Positions 37,805-46,303 of a stretch of DNA of 64,000 bases are shown in pieces; positions within the stretch are counted from its first letter, which is position 1, and each line of letters opens with the position of its first letter. The translations under genes and the position numbers were made by a program. The notes under the pieces are model-generated. The model saw nothing but the letters and a program-made list of their open reading frames with translations, did no database searches and was not told the DNA's origin. Origin of the DNA: Selenomonas sp. TAMA-11512 (GTDB lineage Bacteria; Bacillota; Negativicutes; Selenomonadales; Selenomonadaceae); the NCBI RefSeq assembly GCF_037076525.1, contig NZ_AP029018.1:1178001-1242000 (forward strand), written 5' to 3'.

Positions 37805-38932
37805 TCAATGCTTCGCCGCGACTTCCTGCACAAGCGCAAGCGTCAGCTCCGCCGCGTCATAGAGATCCTGCTCAAGGATGCTCTCCTCCTTCGTGTGGCA
37901 GTCCGTCATGCCCACGGCGAGGACAGCGGTCGGAATGTTGTAGGAGTTGTAAAAATTTGCGTCCGAGCCGCCGCCCGCCTCCTCAAGGTGTACGGGGAAG
38001 CCGCATTTCTCCGCCGCTTTCCGCAAATAGCGCAGGGGTAGGGCGTCCGGCGAGAGTTCGTACGGATCATAGTCTTTCTTTACAGCGATGTCAACGGTGC
38101 AGCCCGTACCCTCGATCGCCGTGTTTACCGAGTCCACGATGCGCTGCGTAATCGCGTCGAGCTTCGCCTTGTCGCGGCTGCGCGACTCAAAGCAGATAGT
38201 GCAGAATTCGGCAACGACGTTCGTAGCTGTACCGCCCGTGATCTTGCCGACGTTGCAGGTCGTCTCTTCGTCAATGCGCCCCTGCGGCACTGCCGTGAGC
38301 ACATGACCTGCCGCCGTGATGGCGTTATGTCCTGCCTCGGGCGCAATGCCTGCGTGGGCGGTCTTGCCTTGGATGCGCACCTCAAGCTGGTTCTTGCCGG
38401 GAGCCTTGAACGCCGCTGTGCCGGGATGTCCGTGCGTGTCAAGCGTGTAGCCGAAATCGGCGTGCAGAAGGTTTTGGTCAATGTTCTGCGAGCCGTTCAC
38501 GCCGCCTTCCTCAGCGACGTTGAAGACAACCTGCAGATCGCCGTGCGAGATGTTCCCTTCCTTTAGGCAGCGCAGCGTCTCGAGGATTGCAGCCACACCG
38601 GCCTTGTCGTCCGTGCCGAGGATGGTCGTGCCGTCGGAGCGGATCACACCGTCTTTGAGAACGGGCTTGATGTTCGCACACGGCTCGACGCAGTCCATAT
38701 GCGCCGTGAGCATGAGGACAGGCGCATCCTTCACTGTGCCTTTGAAGTTCGCAATGATGTTGCCGCAGTTTCCGCCGAGAATCTCACCGGCATTGTCCTC
38801 GTGGATCTCCGCCGCACCGAGCTCTTTCAGCCGAGCAGTGAGAAGATCGCCGATCTCACGCTCATCGAGTGTGGAGCATCGGATGGAGACAAGCTCGAAG
38901 AATGTATCGAGCACTCTTTTTTTTTCGATCAT
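37805..38932 (-). CDS. M20 peptidase, PepT-like
   Basis: A 375-residue M20B-type zinc aminopeptidase related to tripeptidase T. Motifs: TAHMDCVEP, SDGTTILGTDDKAG, NVAEEGGVNGS and AHAGIAPEAG. It probably trims short peptides in the cytosol. It lies 17 bp upstream of the AbgA-like gene and 15 bp downstream of the transporter, all on the minus strand. GGAAC-like sequence precedes the ATG. GC-rich codon use matches its two partners. Confidence 0.85.
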   Translation of the reverse strand: MIEKKRVLDTFFELVSIRCSTLDEREIGDLLTARLKELGAAEIHEDNAGEILGGNCGNIIANFKGTVKDAPVLMLTAHMDCVEPCANIKPVLKDGVIRSDGTTILGTDDKAGVAAILETLRCLKEGNISHGDLQVVFNVAEEGGVNGSQNIDQNLLHADFGYTLDTHGHPGTAAFKAPGKNQLEVRIQGKTAHAGIAPEAGHNAITAAGHVLTAVPQGRIDEETTCNVGKITGGTATNVVAEFCTICFESRSRDKAKLDAITQRIVDSVNTAIEGTGCTVDIAVKKDYDPYELSPDALPLRYLRKAAEKCGFPVHLEEAGGGSDANFYNSYNIPTAVLAVGMTDCHTKEESILEQDLYDAAELTLALVQEVAAKH

Positions 38933-38947
38933 GGGGATGTTCCTTCC

Positions 38948-40222
38948 TTAGATGAACAGCACAATCATAAAGGTGATAGTCGCGAGCAGCATGGGCAGAG
39001 CGTTGCGCTTGGAGATCTCCATCGGGCTGACCTTTGCGAGACCCGCGCAGACCATAGCCGCACCGGCGACAGGAGACATGGAGCGTCCCATCGCACCTGC
39101 CATCTGCGCAAGCGAGCCGAGGTCGACGATGGACATGCCGAACGCCTCCGCCTGTGGTGTGATCGCACCGTTAAAGGCAAGCGCCGCGGCGTCACCTGAG
39201 CCGGAGATGACGGCAATGAGGAAAGGACCGAATGCACCCGCAAACTTCGCGATAGACTCTGATCCCTTCATCGCCTCGATGAGTGCACCGGTGAGACCCA
39301 TTGCCGCCATACCTGCGGTAAAGACGGCGGCGGCGATGATGAGACCCATAACGCTGCCGTAGGCGCTGCCCATGCCGTCAAAGAATTTCTTCGTGACCTC
39401 CTGCGGATTCTTGCGCGTTGCGATGAGCGCGAGAATAGAACCGGTAATCATGGCGGTCGGTACATCCGTCAGCGGGAGAACGGCAATCTGTTTGCTGCCG
39501 AGCACGAGCATGATGAGGGGAACGAGAGGAATAAGCGCGTAGATGGGATTGACCTTAAAATTCGCGTTCTGCTCCCCCTCGGTGAGCTGTGCAAGATAGG
39601 AATTACGGCGCTCCTCCGTGGGGCCCTCCTTGCATATGATGGCAATTGCCGTAAGTGCGATAATGCAGACGAACGAGGCAATGATGGCGGCAGGCGCTTC
39701 ATTCATGATGACGGTCATCACGTCCGTGCCGGCCAGATCGGCGACAAAGGGGTTGTGCGAAGTACCGGGGCTGATTGCGCTGCCCCACGTTCCCGCGAGA
39801 ACGGCTGCCGCCGCCATGGCAGGGTGAACGCCCGCCGCGATAAGGGCGGGGATGAGGATACTGCCGACCGCCGCCGCGCAGCCCGCTGCACTCGGGATGG
39901 CGATGTTGATCCACCATGTCAGGAGAACAGCGAGAGGAATGAGAATGGCACGTGTCTTCGTGATGACGCCGGAGATGGACTCGACAAGATGACGATCGCA
40001 CTCCGTAAGCTTCATGACGAACGAGAAGCCCATGACAGTACAGATGACAGGTACAAGCGTGCCATGTACCATCGTCTTGCTGAACGTTGTAATGGCATTT
40101 CCGGCGACTCCGCCGATGATACACATGAGAAGACCTGCGGCGAAGAGTACCATGCGCGCCTCATACTTCTTGATGATGGCGGCGAAGGCAATGATGACAA
40201 TAATTCCACCTGTGATAGCCAA
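38948..40222 (-). CDS. DcuC-family anaerobic C4-dicarboxylate transporter-like permease
   Basis: A 424-residue permease with about 12 hydrophobic segments. It fits the DcuC/ion-transporter superfamily: paired half-loops GTWGSAISPGTSHNPFVADLAGT and SGSGDAAALAFNGAITPQA. DcuC proteins export succinate or exchange it for fumarate, but placement ahead of two M20 hydrolases suggests an organic acid or acyl-amino-acid substrate. The TTG at 40222 is chosen because AAGGAGG lies eight bases upstream. It is the first gene of the unit. Confidence 0.8.
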   Translation of the reverse strand: MAITGGIIVIIAFAAIIKKYEARMVLFAAGLLMCIIGGVAGNAITTFSKTMVHGTLVPVICTVMGFSFVMKLTECDRHLVESISGVITKTRAILIPLAVLLTWWINIAIPSAAGCAAAVGSILIPALIAAGVHPAMAAAAVLAGTWGSAISPGTSHNPFVADLAGTDVMTVIMNEAPAAIIASFVCIIALTAIAIICKEGPTEERRNSYLAQLTEGEQNANFKVNPIYALIPLVPLIMLVLGSKQIAVLPLTDVPTAMITGSILALIATRKNPQEVTKKFFDGMGSAYGSVMGLIIAAAVFTAGMAAMGLTGALIEAMKGSESIAKFAGAFGPFLIAVISGSGDAAALAFNGAITPQAEAFGMSIVDLGSLAQMAGAMGRSMSPVAGAAMVCAGLAKVSPMEISKRNALPMLLATITFMIVLFI

Positions 40223-40336
40223 TGAAAAAACCTCCTTGAAAATAGAATAGAAATACATATGTCAAATTAAAATTCGATAATAAAAACAGAAATCCTCTTA
40301 ATTTAATAGAAAATTTGCACTTATTTTTCAGATAAA

Positions 40337-40369
40337 ACACAAAACCGCCGTGTCAACGCAGGACGCGGC
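40337..40369 (-). terminator. Probable terminator of the ArgH-like gene
   Basis: On the minus strand GCCGCGTC and GACACGGC pair with one mismatch, followed by GGTTTTGTGTTTT. It would stop argH transcripts before the DcuC-like operon. Confidence 0.5.
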
Positions 40370-40543
40370 AGCTTCATAATCATACTGCGGTTGTCTTCTT
40401 TTACCATGCAAATCCAAGAGGGGGCAAGTCGAAGGAACAGACCGACTGGTCGGGTTTCTGTAAGAGAGTGGCTCACAATGTCCGCAAGGCGGACATTTGT
40501 ACGTGCAGCATGCCTCCTTGATAGAAGGAACCATCTGCATTGA

Positions 40544-40568
40544 TCGGACAGACTTCATTTTATCAGCG
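40544..40568. repeat. Copy of the TTTTATCAGCG repeat
   Basis: A 25-base element starting TCGGACAGACTT and ending TTTTATCAGCG, identical at 23 of 25 positions to 36311-36335. It abuts the 3' end of the ArgH-like gene. Confidence 0.8.
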
Positions 40569-40573
40569 GATCA

Positions 40574-42046
40574 TTAAATTTGCTTCTGTATGCGGTCGTA
40601 TGCTTTCCGAACGACATCCTTCCGCTCTTCCAGCCAAGATTCCTGCTCGCTAATCATCGCATCAGACATCTCCAGCATCTGACGGAGTGATTCCTCACCG
40701 GGACTGCCGAGGCTTGTTTTTCCACAAACATTCAGAAGCGGATCCAGAACGGTCCAGATTTCATCATCCGTCGACTCCAATGCTCTTCCAATCACCTGCT
40801 CGGAAGATTCTTTCAACAGAGAGGCATTCATTTCGGTAATCTCCTTTTGACTCTCTGCTAAGACATTGACCATATCCGCTACAATATCATGTGCCTCCGA
40901 AAAGGATATGTCGTGCTTTCGCACGAGAAAATCGGCAAGCGCCGTGACGGTGGAGAAATTGGACTTCGCGGCTTCGTACATTCGCTCCTTATGGAAGGTA
41001 AAATACTTCAGCGTCTCGTGGAAAAGACGAAGTGCGTCCCGACTGGTTTCCCATGCAGGCCAGTATGTAGCATGCATTTCGAAGAGATCCATACAAAGCG
41101 AAAACAGCGTGTTCTTTGCGACGGCACATCCCGATACGAATGTCCCTATCATATTGGATGCTTTTGCTTTGACCATTTCAAGCGTAACAGGGTTCTTTTT
41201 CTGTGGCATAATACTGCTGACGATGGCGATTTCCCCGCCTACCACAGCATAGCCGAACTCATCCGTGCACCAGATATAATGATCCTGCGCAAAGCGACTG
41301 AGATGGACCATCAGGATAGAGACTGCACTCTCCGTCTCGAGCAGATAGTCTTTATTGCCGACACAGTCCATTGCGTTGGTTACAATTCCCTCAAAACCGA
41401 GCATTTCTTCAAGGGCCTTGCGATCAATCGGAAATCCCGTTCCCGCCAGAGCGGCAGCTCCAAGCGTCTCCTGATTCGTCTTTTCATAGGCTTCCCTCAG
41501 ACGGTCAAAATCTCGTCCCAACGCTTCAATCGCGGCCGTATAGTAATACCCTACAGTAATCGGCTGTGCCGGCTGCATATGGGTATACCCTGTCATAATG
41601 CAGTCGCGATACTTATGTGCGAGCTTCAGCATTCTTCTTTGAAGCGCAATAACCTCCTCGCAAAGCGTCCAGATCGACTTGCGGGTTTCCATCCGCCAGA
41701 GTGTCGCATATATATCGTTGCGGCTGCGCCCCGTGTGCAGCCGTCCGCCTACAGCAATCCCTACCTTTTGCAGGAATTTCTGTTCGAGGTTGAAGTAGAG
41801 CTCCTCGTATTTCCCATCGATGTCCTGCTCCGTAAAATGATCACGGACATAATCGAGCCCCTCCAGAATGGTGCGTGCTTCCTCTATAGAAATAATCTTC
41901 TGCTGCAGCAACATCTTTGCATAGGCTTTATTGAGGAGAATCATTTCTTCAAAGCCATGCCGATACTCAAGCAAAATCCCCGGCTCTGCTATTTCCTTGC
42001 GAAAAAAAGGTGACATCTCCGCCTTTAACCGATTTCTGCCTCGCAT
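40574..42046 (-). CDS. Argininosuccinate lyase-like enzyme (fumarase/aspartase superfamily)
   Basis: A 490-residue member of the fumarase/aspartase superfamily. ArgH signatures include HTGRSRND (about residues 103-110), the TGYTHMQPAQP segment and the SSIMPQKKNP loop. The enzyme should cleave a C-N bond by beta-elimination, releasing fumarate if it is a true ArgH. It differs from standard ArgH at the N-terminus (no GRF start) and has no argG partner. Its partner is an agmatinase-like ureohydrolase just upstream, so a catabolic or non-arginine substrate is possible. The ribosome site lies inside the end of the preceding gene. Confidence 0.8.
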   Translation of the reverse strand: MRGRNRLKAEMSPFFRKEIAEPGILLEYRHGFEEMILLNKAYAKMLLQQKIISIEEARTILEGLDYVRDHFTEQDIDGKYEELYFNLEQKFLQKVGIAVGGRLHTGRSRNDIYATLWRMETRKSIWTLCEEVIALQRRMLKLAHKYRDCIMTGYTHMQPAQPITVGYYYTAAIEALGRDFDRLREAYEKTNQETLGAAALAGTGFPIDRKALEEMLGFEGIVTNAMDCVGNKDYLLETESAVSILMVHLSRFAQDHYIWCTDEFGYAVVGGEIAIVSSIMPQKKNPVTLEMVKAKASNMIGTFVSGCAVAKNTLFSLCMDLFEMHATYWPAWETSRDALRLFHETLKYFTFHKERMYEAAKSNFSTVTALADFLVRKHDISFSEAHDIVADMVNVLAESQKEITEMNASLLKESSEQVIGRALESTDDEIWTVLDPLLNVCGKTSLGSPGEESLRQMLEMSDAMISEQESWLEERKDVVRKAYDRIQKQI

Positions 42047-42053
42047 ATTAAAG

Positions 42054-42989
42054 TCATCTCCTATTCAGCATGATATGACCCATGAAGTCGAGCATTGTCA
42101 TGGCAGCCACACGCGGTGTAACGCCTGTTGGATCGTATTGCGGCGCTACTTCAACCATATCAAATGCGACCACCTCGCCCTTCCGGGCAATCCCCTCGAG
42201 AACCTCCGTCTCCCAATTATAGCTCAGTCCGCCCGGAGAAGGCGAGCCGACGCCGGAAGCAATAGAGAGGTCATATCCGTCTATATCAATGGTCACATAA
42301 TATTGCGCTCCATCGGGAATAAGCGCCAGAACTTCATCCGGCGTCATCTTACTGGCCTGACGCGCCGTGATAATGGTGCTTCCATATTTCCTTGCATCCT
42401 CGAAATCGGATCTTCGGCTGCTGCCAAGCCCCCGTATCCCGATCTGGAACATATCCCCAATATGACTCATCTCTGACATGCGCCGCATAGGGCTGCCATT
42501 CGTATACTTTTGACCGCCCGCCGCATATGTCCAATCGAGATGTGCATCGAATTGAATTACTACGAGATCTTTAAACCGATCAAGCGCCCGTGCCACCGGA
42601 ATCGTGATCGAATGATCGCCGCCCATGACGGCAGGCAATGCCCCGCGGTCCAAAATCATACGGATCGCAGCTTCAATATTGGCAAAGGATTCCTCCACAT
42701 TTGCTGGAACCATATCTACATCGCCACAGTCGACGACACGAATTGGCGCTGCCAGCAGCTGCTCATCATAGTCAGGGTCATAGAATCCCGCATCGCCGCG
42801 GCCATAGTGACAAGAGACCTCACGAATCCTGCGCGGACCGAATTTGGAGCCGTTCATATAGGCTGTCCCTAAATCATATGGTACACCAATTACCGCAATA
42901 TCCGCATCCAGTGTTGTCAAGTCTGTATGAATCGGATATTTTGCAAAAGATGCTATCCCGGTGATTGGCAAGTTGACTTTTTCCTGCAT
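42054..42989 (-). CDS. Agmatinase/ureohydrolase family protein
   Basis: A 311-residue manganese ureohydrolase (arginase/agmatinase/guanidinobutyrase/formimidoylglutamase fold). Metal-ligand motifs: GGDHSIT, FDAHLDW and DIDGYDLS, then EVAPQYD near the C-terminus. Substitution of HTDT by HLDW and the GYDLSIASG loop set it apart from textbook SpeB, so the guanidino or formimino substrate is open. It is the first gene of a two-gene unit with the ArgH-like lyase, 7 bp apart. Confidence 0.85.
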   Translation of the reverse strand: MQEKVNLPITGIASFAKYPIHTDLTTLDADIAVIGVPYDLGTAYMNGSKFGPRRIREVSCHYGRGDAGFYDPDYDEQLLAAPIRVVDCGDVDMVPANVEESFANIEAAIRMILDRGALPAVMGGDHSITIPVARALDRFKDLVVIQFDAHLDWTYAAGGQKYTNGSPMRRMSEMSHIGDMFQIGIRGLGSSRRSDFEDARKYGSTIITARQASKMTPDEVLALIPDGAQYYVTIDIDGYDLSIASGVGSPSPGGLSYNWETEVLEGIARKGEVVAFDMVEVAPQYDPTGVTPRVAAMTMLDFMGHIMLNRR

Positions 42990-43012
42990 AGGATCTCCTC
43001 CTCAATGACTAT

Positions 43013-43047
43013 TGTCCGGATTATTCTTGCATTTTATCAGCGATTCC
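43013..43047. repeat. Diverged copy of the TTTTATCAGCG repeat
   Basis: TTTTATCAGCGATTCC (43032-43047) matches the core and right flank of 36325-36340 with one difference, preceded by TGTCCGGA where the other copies have TCGGACA. It lies between the acyltransferase stop and the ureohydrolase start. Confidence 0.6.
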
Positions 43048-43086
43048 TCATGGCTGACTTTTTGGAGTGAAACAGATAACCTCCTT

Positions 43087-44220
43087 TCACTTTTTTGTTC
43101 CGATGGTACATAAATTGAAGTACGGTACCATGGAGCCGAATTTCCGACAAAGAATGGCAGCCAGGATGGATGAAAGTAAAACGACAACATAGAGCAGAAC
43201 AGACTTGGATGCAGTCAATATGATACCGTGATTCTCCAGGTAGAGCGTGTAATGACCGATGAAGAGAGGATGGACAAGGTAAGCAAAGTAGGAATGGCGG
43301 CCGAGGAGTGAGAAGATAGGGTTGAGGCAGGAAGGATAATGCTGATAGGTGAATATCATGAAGAAGAAAAAGGAAGCGGCCAGTGTATATACGATGCCTT
43401 GCGGAGAAAGCTGATGCGCTGTATTGATGGCATCCATCTGTGTATAGCCGCCGTCCATGAGCGAATAGTAGTAGTGCAGAAGGGCGATAATGGAGCCAAA
43501 GGAAAATAGGGAGACAGTAAGCTGATGATCTTTGAGAATTCGAAGAAATTCATCAATGTGCATTGCCGCATAACCGCCAATCAAAAAAACAAATGCATAA
43601 TGCAGTGGCAGATAGTTTAAGCGATAGAGCAGCAGCGATTTAAAAAAGGAGTCCTCCAGCGAATACGTCCAAATAATAAAATCCATATCATAGCTGGAAA
43701 AATAATTGAAACCAACCTGTAAAAAAAAGAGTATGACAAGTCCGATAGGATTGATTTTTCGCAGAATTTGATACCAAAGCGGCATGGAGATATAGAACCA
43801 AAAGAGAATGACTAAGAAATAGAGATGGTATTTTGCATTTCCGAAAAAGAGGAGATCGGCAAGATAGGGAATGGCGGGAAATCCCGTATGATACAGAATG
43901 CTGTCATGATAAAGATAAAAGAGTGACCAGACCATGTACGGCAATAGGACCGCCTTTGCGCGCCGCCGGATAAATGACCGGTAGGAAAAAGGCTTTTGCG
44001 GATCCATATTGTAAAAAATGCCGAAGGCAGAGATGAAAAAGAAGATAGGGACGGCAAACCGAGTTACGATTTCATAGAGTGCTGTCAAATTGGCATTGGG
44101 AACCGGACTGCCTAAATACTGGGATCCGATGTGAATCCCAATTACGCCGAGCATCGAGATTCCTCTTATGTATTCGATTGCAGGAAGCCTGGGCTTCGTC
44201 ATGCATACACCGCCATTCAT
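43087..44220 (-). CDS. Membrane acyltransferase family 3 protein
   Basis: A 377-residue integral membrane protein with about ten hydrophobic segments. The N-terminal IEYIRGISMLGVIGIHI (Arg-Gly and His of the family) and FAVPIFFFISAFGIFY identify an acyltransferase 3 (O-acetyltransferase) protein. Such proteins modify surface polysaccharide or secreted glycans. Composition is visibly more AT-rich than its neighbours, suggesting transfer. The ATG at 44220 has AAAGGTG upstream; another in-frame ATG lies at 44202. Confidence 0.82.
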   Translation of the reverse strand: MNGGVCMTKPRLPAIEYIRGISMLGVIGIHIGSQYLGSPVPNANLTALYEIVTRFAVPIFFFISAFGIFYNMDPQKPFSYRSFIRRRAKAVLLPYMVWSLFYLYHDSILYHTGFPAIPYLADLLFFGNAKYHLYFLVILFWFYISMPLWYQILRKINPIGLVILFFLQVGFNYFSSYDMDFIIWTYSLEDSFFKSLLLYRLNYLPLHYAFVFLIGGYAAMHIDEFLRILKDHQLTVSLFSFGSIIALLHYYYSLMDGGYTQMDAINTAHQLSPQGIVYTLAASFFFFMIFTYQHYPSCLNPIFSLLGRHSYFAYLVHPLFIGHYTLYLENHGIILTASKSVLLYVVVLLSSILAAILCRKFGSMVPYFNLCTIGTKK

Positions 44221-44285
44221 TGAATTTTCACCTTTGACTATAACGAACTTTTTCAATTTTGTCCATAAAATGGTGTTACTTTTAT

Positions 44286-44314
44286 TTGCTTTTTCACTTT
44301 GTAGTGACTAGAAT
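44286..44314 (+). promoter_or_regulatory. Promoter of murI
   Basis: TTGCTT (44286-44291) and TAGAAT (44309-44314), 17 bases apart, 23 bases before the murI GTG. Confidence 0.6.
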
Positions 44315-44337
44315 AGTAGAGGGGAGGGCTCGATGCT

Positions 44338-45150
44338 GTGAAAACGATACAGAAAAAAGACAGACCCATTGGGGTTTTTGATTCCGGGCTGGGAGGCATA
44401 AGTGTCTTAAAGGAGCTGATGTACCTCTTGCCGAGAGAAAACTATATCTTTTATGCCGATGCGGCGCATACTCCATATGGAGAGCGAAGTATCGAAGAAC
44501 TTGAAGCATTGACAACGCGTGCTGCGGAAACACTGATCCAAGAGGGTGTAAAAGCCATTTTGATTGCCTGCAATACGGCGACGAGTGCCGCCGGACAGGC
44601 ACTGAGAGAGAAGCATCCGGAGCTGCCCATCATCGGGATTGAGCCTGCGGTAAAGCCGGCCGTGCTCTCCGGCGGACATCCGACGGTTGTCGTGATGGCA
44701 ACACACGCAACACTTCGCCAGGAGAAGTATAGAAAACTGCTTGAAAAGTATAAAAATCAAGGAAATATCTACAGTTTGCCGGCTCCCGGGCTTGTGACCT
44801 TTGTGGAACAGGGGGAGCTTGACACGGAGGCGGTGCGCAGTTATATCCGTGAAGGAATAAAGGGGTTGTCGATACCCGATAACAAGATCGATGCGGTCGT
44901 CTTAGGATGCACACATTTCCCTTTTGTACGAAGTGCGATTGAATCCGTTGTGGGAAAAGAGGCCAATGTCTACGACGGAGCGCAGGGGGCTGCGCAGGAG
45001 ATGAAGCGGCGTTTGAAAGCACAGGAGCTGCTTTCGGAGCGTACGGAGACGGGAACGATACTTTGGCAAAACAGTAAGGGCGAAGAGGCGTATAATAAAA
45101 AGGCAGAGGGAATGCTTGCCTTGTTAAAGGCGCATACGCTGCGCGAATGA
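44338..45150 (+). CDS. murI: Glutamate racemase
   Basis: Supplies D-glutamate for peptidoglycan. It is 270 residues with FDSGLGGISVL near the N-terminus and the two catalytic Cys in IACNTATS and LGCTHFPF. The start is GTG with GGGGAGGG upstream. The gene heads a unit with a thioesterase and azlCD. A Lys-rich C-terminal tail follows the catalytic domains. Confidence 0.95.
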   Translation: MKTIQKKDRPIGVFDSGLGGISVLKELMYLLPRENYIFYADAAHTPYGERSIEELEALTTRAAETLIQEGVKAILIACNTATSAAGQALREKHPELPIIGIEPAVKPAVLSGGHPTVVVMATHATLRQEKYRKLLEKYKNQGNIYSLPAPGLVTFVEQGELDTEAVRSYIREGIKGLSIPDNKIDAVVLGCTHFPFVRSAIESVVGKEANVYDGAQGAAQEMKRRLKAQELLSERTETGTILWQNSKGEEAYNKKAEGMLALLKAHTLRE

Positions 45151-45170
45151 ACGGCGTGGGGGGAAGTTAT

Positions 45171-45566
45171 ATGTCGGAAAATAAGGAATTGGCTGCAGGG
45201 CTCGTCGGTCACGCGGAGACATTTGTTGATGAGGAGAATACGGCGGAATCGATGAAAAGCGGTATGCTTCCCGTCTTCGCAACCCCTGCCATGGTTGCGC
45301 TGATGGAAGAAGCTGCCTGCGCGGCAATTGCGGAAGCGCTTAGAGCGGGAGAAACGTCCGTTGGGATATCGCTCTCCATTGCGCACCTTGCGGCGACACC
45401 TGTGGGGAGGAAGGTACAGGCAGAGGCGAAGCTGCTTGCCGTTGAAGGAAGAAAGCTTACCTACGAGATTGTTGCGAGGGATGCGTCCGGCGAGATCGGT
45501 AAAGGGACGCATGAACGGTTCTTGGTGGATGTGAAGAAATTCCTGCAAAAGGCTGCAAGTCGATGA
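45171..45566 (+). CDS. Thioesterase of the fluoroacetyl-CoA thioesterase (FlK) family
   Basis: A 131-residue hotdog-fold protein. TPAMVALMEEAA and IAHLAATPVG supply the Thr, Glu and His seen in FlK-type thioesterases. FlK itself protects against fluoroacetyl-CoA, but most bacterial members have unknown acyl-CoA substrates. The ATG at 45171 has GGGGGGAAG six bases upstream. The stop overlaps the azlC start, so they are coupled. Confidence 0.85.
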   Translation: MSENKELAAGLVGHAETFVDEENTAESMKSGMLPVFATPAMVALMEEAACAAIAEALRAGETSVGISLSIAHLAATPVGRKVQAEAKLLAVEGRKLTYEIVARDASGEIGKGTHERFLVDVKKFLQKAASR

Positions 45567-46303
45567 GCCGATGGATTACAGGACTTCGAGCAAAACGCGA
45601 AGTTTTTCGTGCGGGGATGCGAGATTGTATACCGATTGCCTTAGGGTATTTCGTGGTCTCCTTTACGTTGGGAATTGCTGCGCATAATGCCGGACTTACT
45701 GCGTGGCAGAGTTTTTGGACAAGCTTCTTCAACATGGCATCGGCAGGGGAATACGCCGCGTTTACTGTCATAGCGGCGGATGCTCCGTATTGGGAAATGG
45801 CACTGATTACGCTCGTTGCCAATATTCGGTACAGCCTCATGAGTACGGTCTTGAGTCAGCGGTTTTCACCATCTGCCTCTATATGGCACCGCATCGGCGT
45901 AGGTGCGTGTGTGACAGACGAGATCTTCGGCATTACGATTTCCAGAAGGGGCATGATAGAGCCTGCCTATAACTATGGAGCGATTGCCTTGGCGGTGCCG
46001 GCGTGGTCCATCGGTACAGCGCTTGGGGTGCTGGCGGGCGATATACTGCCGCCGATGCTGCTCAGCTCTCTCAGTGTGGCACTCTACGGTATGTTTATTG
46101 CGATTATCATACCGCCGGGGAAAGTGGATCATCGTATCCTTGCCCTTGTTGTGATCAGCTTTTTGCTCAGTGTGGCGGGAACATTGGCGCCTATACTGTC
46201 TTTGTGGTCGGCTTCAACGCGTACGATTGTGCTGACCATTTTGATTGCCGGAAGTGCGGCGTATTTCCTGCCGATGGATGAGGATGGAAACGATGGAACA
46301 TGA
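45563..46303 (+). CDS. azlC: Branched-chain amino acid exporter, large subunit AzlC
   Basis: A 246-residue membrane protein with about seven or eight segments. AzlC signatures include AFRAGMRDCIPIALGY-like RAGMRDCIPIALGYFVVSF and MASAGEYAAF, ANIRYSLMS, and the VTDEIFG motif. With AzlD it forms an exporter of branched-chain amino acids and analogues. ATGA overlap with the thioesterase gene; the end overlaps azlD. Confidence 0.92.
   Translation: MSRWITGLRAKREVFRAGMRDCIPIALGYFVVSFTLGIAAHNAGLTAWQSFWTSFFNMASAGEYAAFTVIAADAPYWEMALITLVANIRYSLMSTVLSQRFSPSASIWHRIGVGACVTDEIFGITISRRGMIEPAYNYGAIALAVPAWSIGTALGVLAGDILPPMLLSSLSVALYGMFIAIIIPPGKVDHRILALVVISFLLSVAGTLAPILSLWSASTRTIVLTILIAGSAAYFLPMDEDGNDGT

Larger units (their letters stand above)
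40223..40573. other. 351-bp intergenic region with repeat and hairpins
   Basis: No convincing gene. The left 100 bases are AT-rich and should hold the promoter and ribosome site of the DcuC-like gene (minus strand). The middle holds a likely argH terminator, a perfect 9-bp hairpin AATGTCCGC/GCGGACATT (40477-40497) and a smaller one near 40440-40463. The right end holds a copy of the boundary repeat. A 76-codon Cys-containing frame on the minus strand has no ribosome site. Confidence 0.6.

Noticed and set aside
40328-40558. 76-codon Cys-rich frame on the minus strand (CPPCGHC)
   Set aside because: No ribosome site, its start lies in the boundary repeat, and it crosses hairpins and a probable terminator.
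40889-42013. 374-codon frame on the plus strand over the ArgH-like gene
   Set aside because: The minus-strand frame has clear ArgH motifs, and the plus frame has none.
42054-42989. Arginase rather than agmatinase-like
   Set aside because: The metal motifs are shared by all ureohydrolases, and the FDAHLDW and GYDLS changes do not favour arginase, so only the family is called.
43068-43092. AGTGAAA/TTTCACT hairpin at the acyltransferase end as a terminator
   Set aside because: No T-run on the minus strand where it would be needed; left unannotated.
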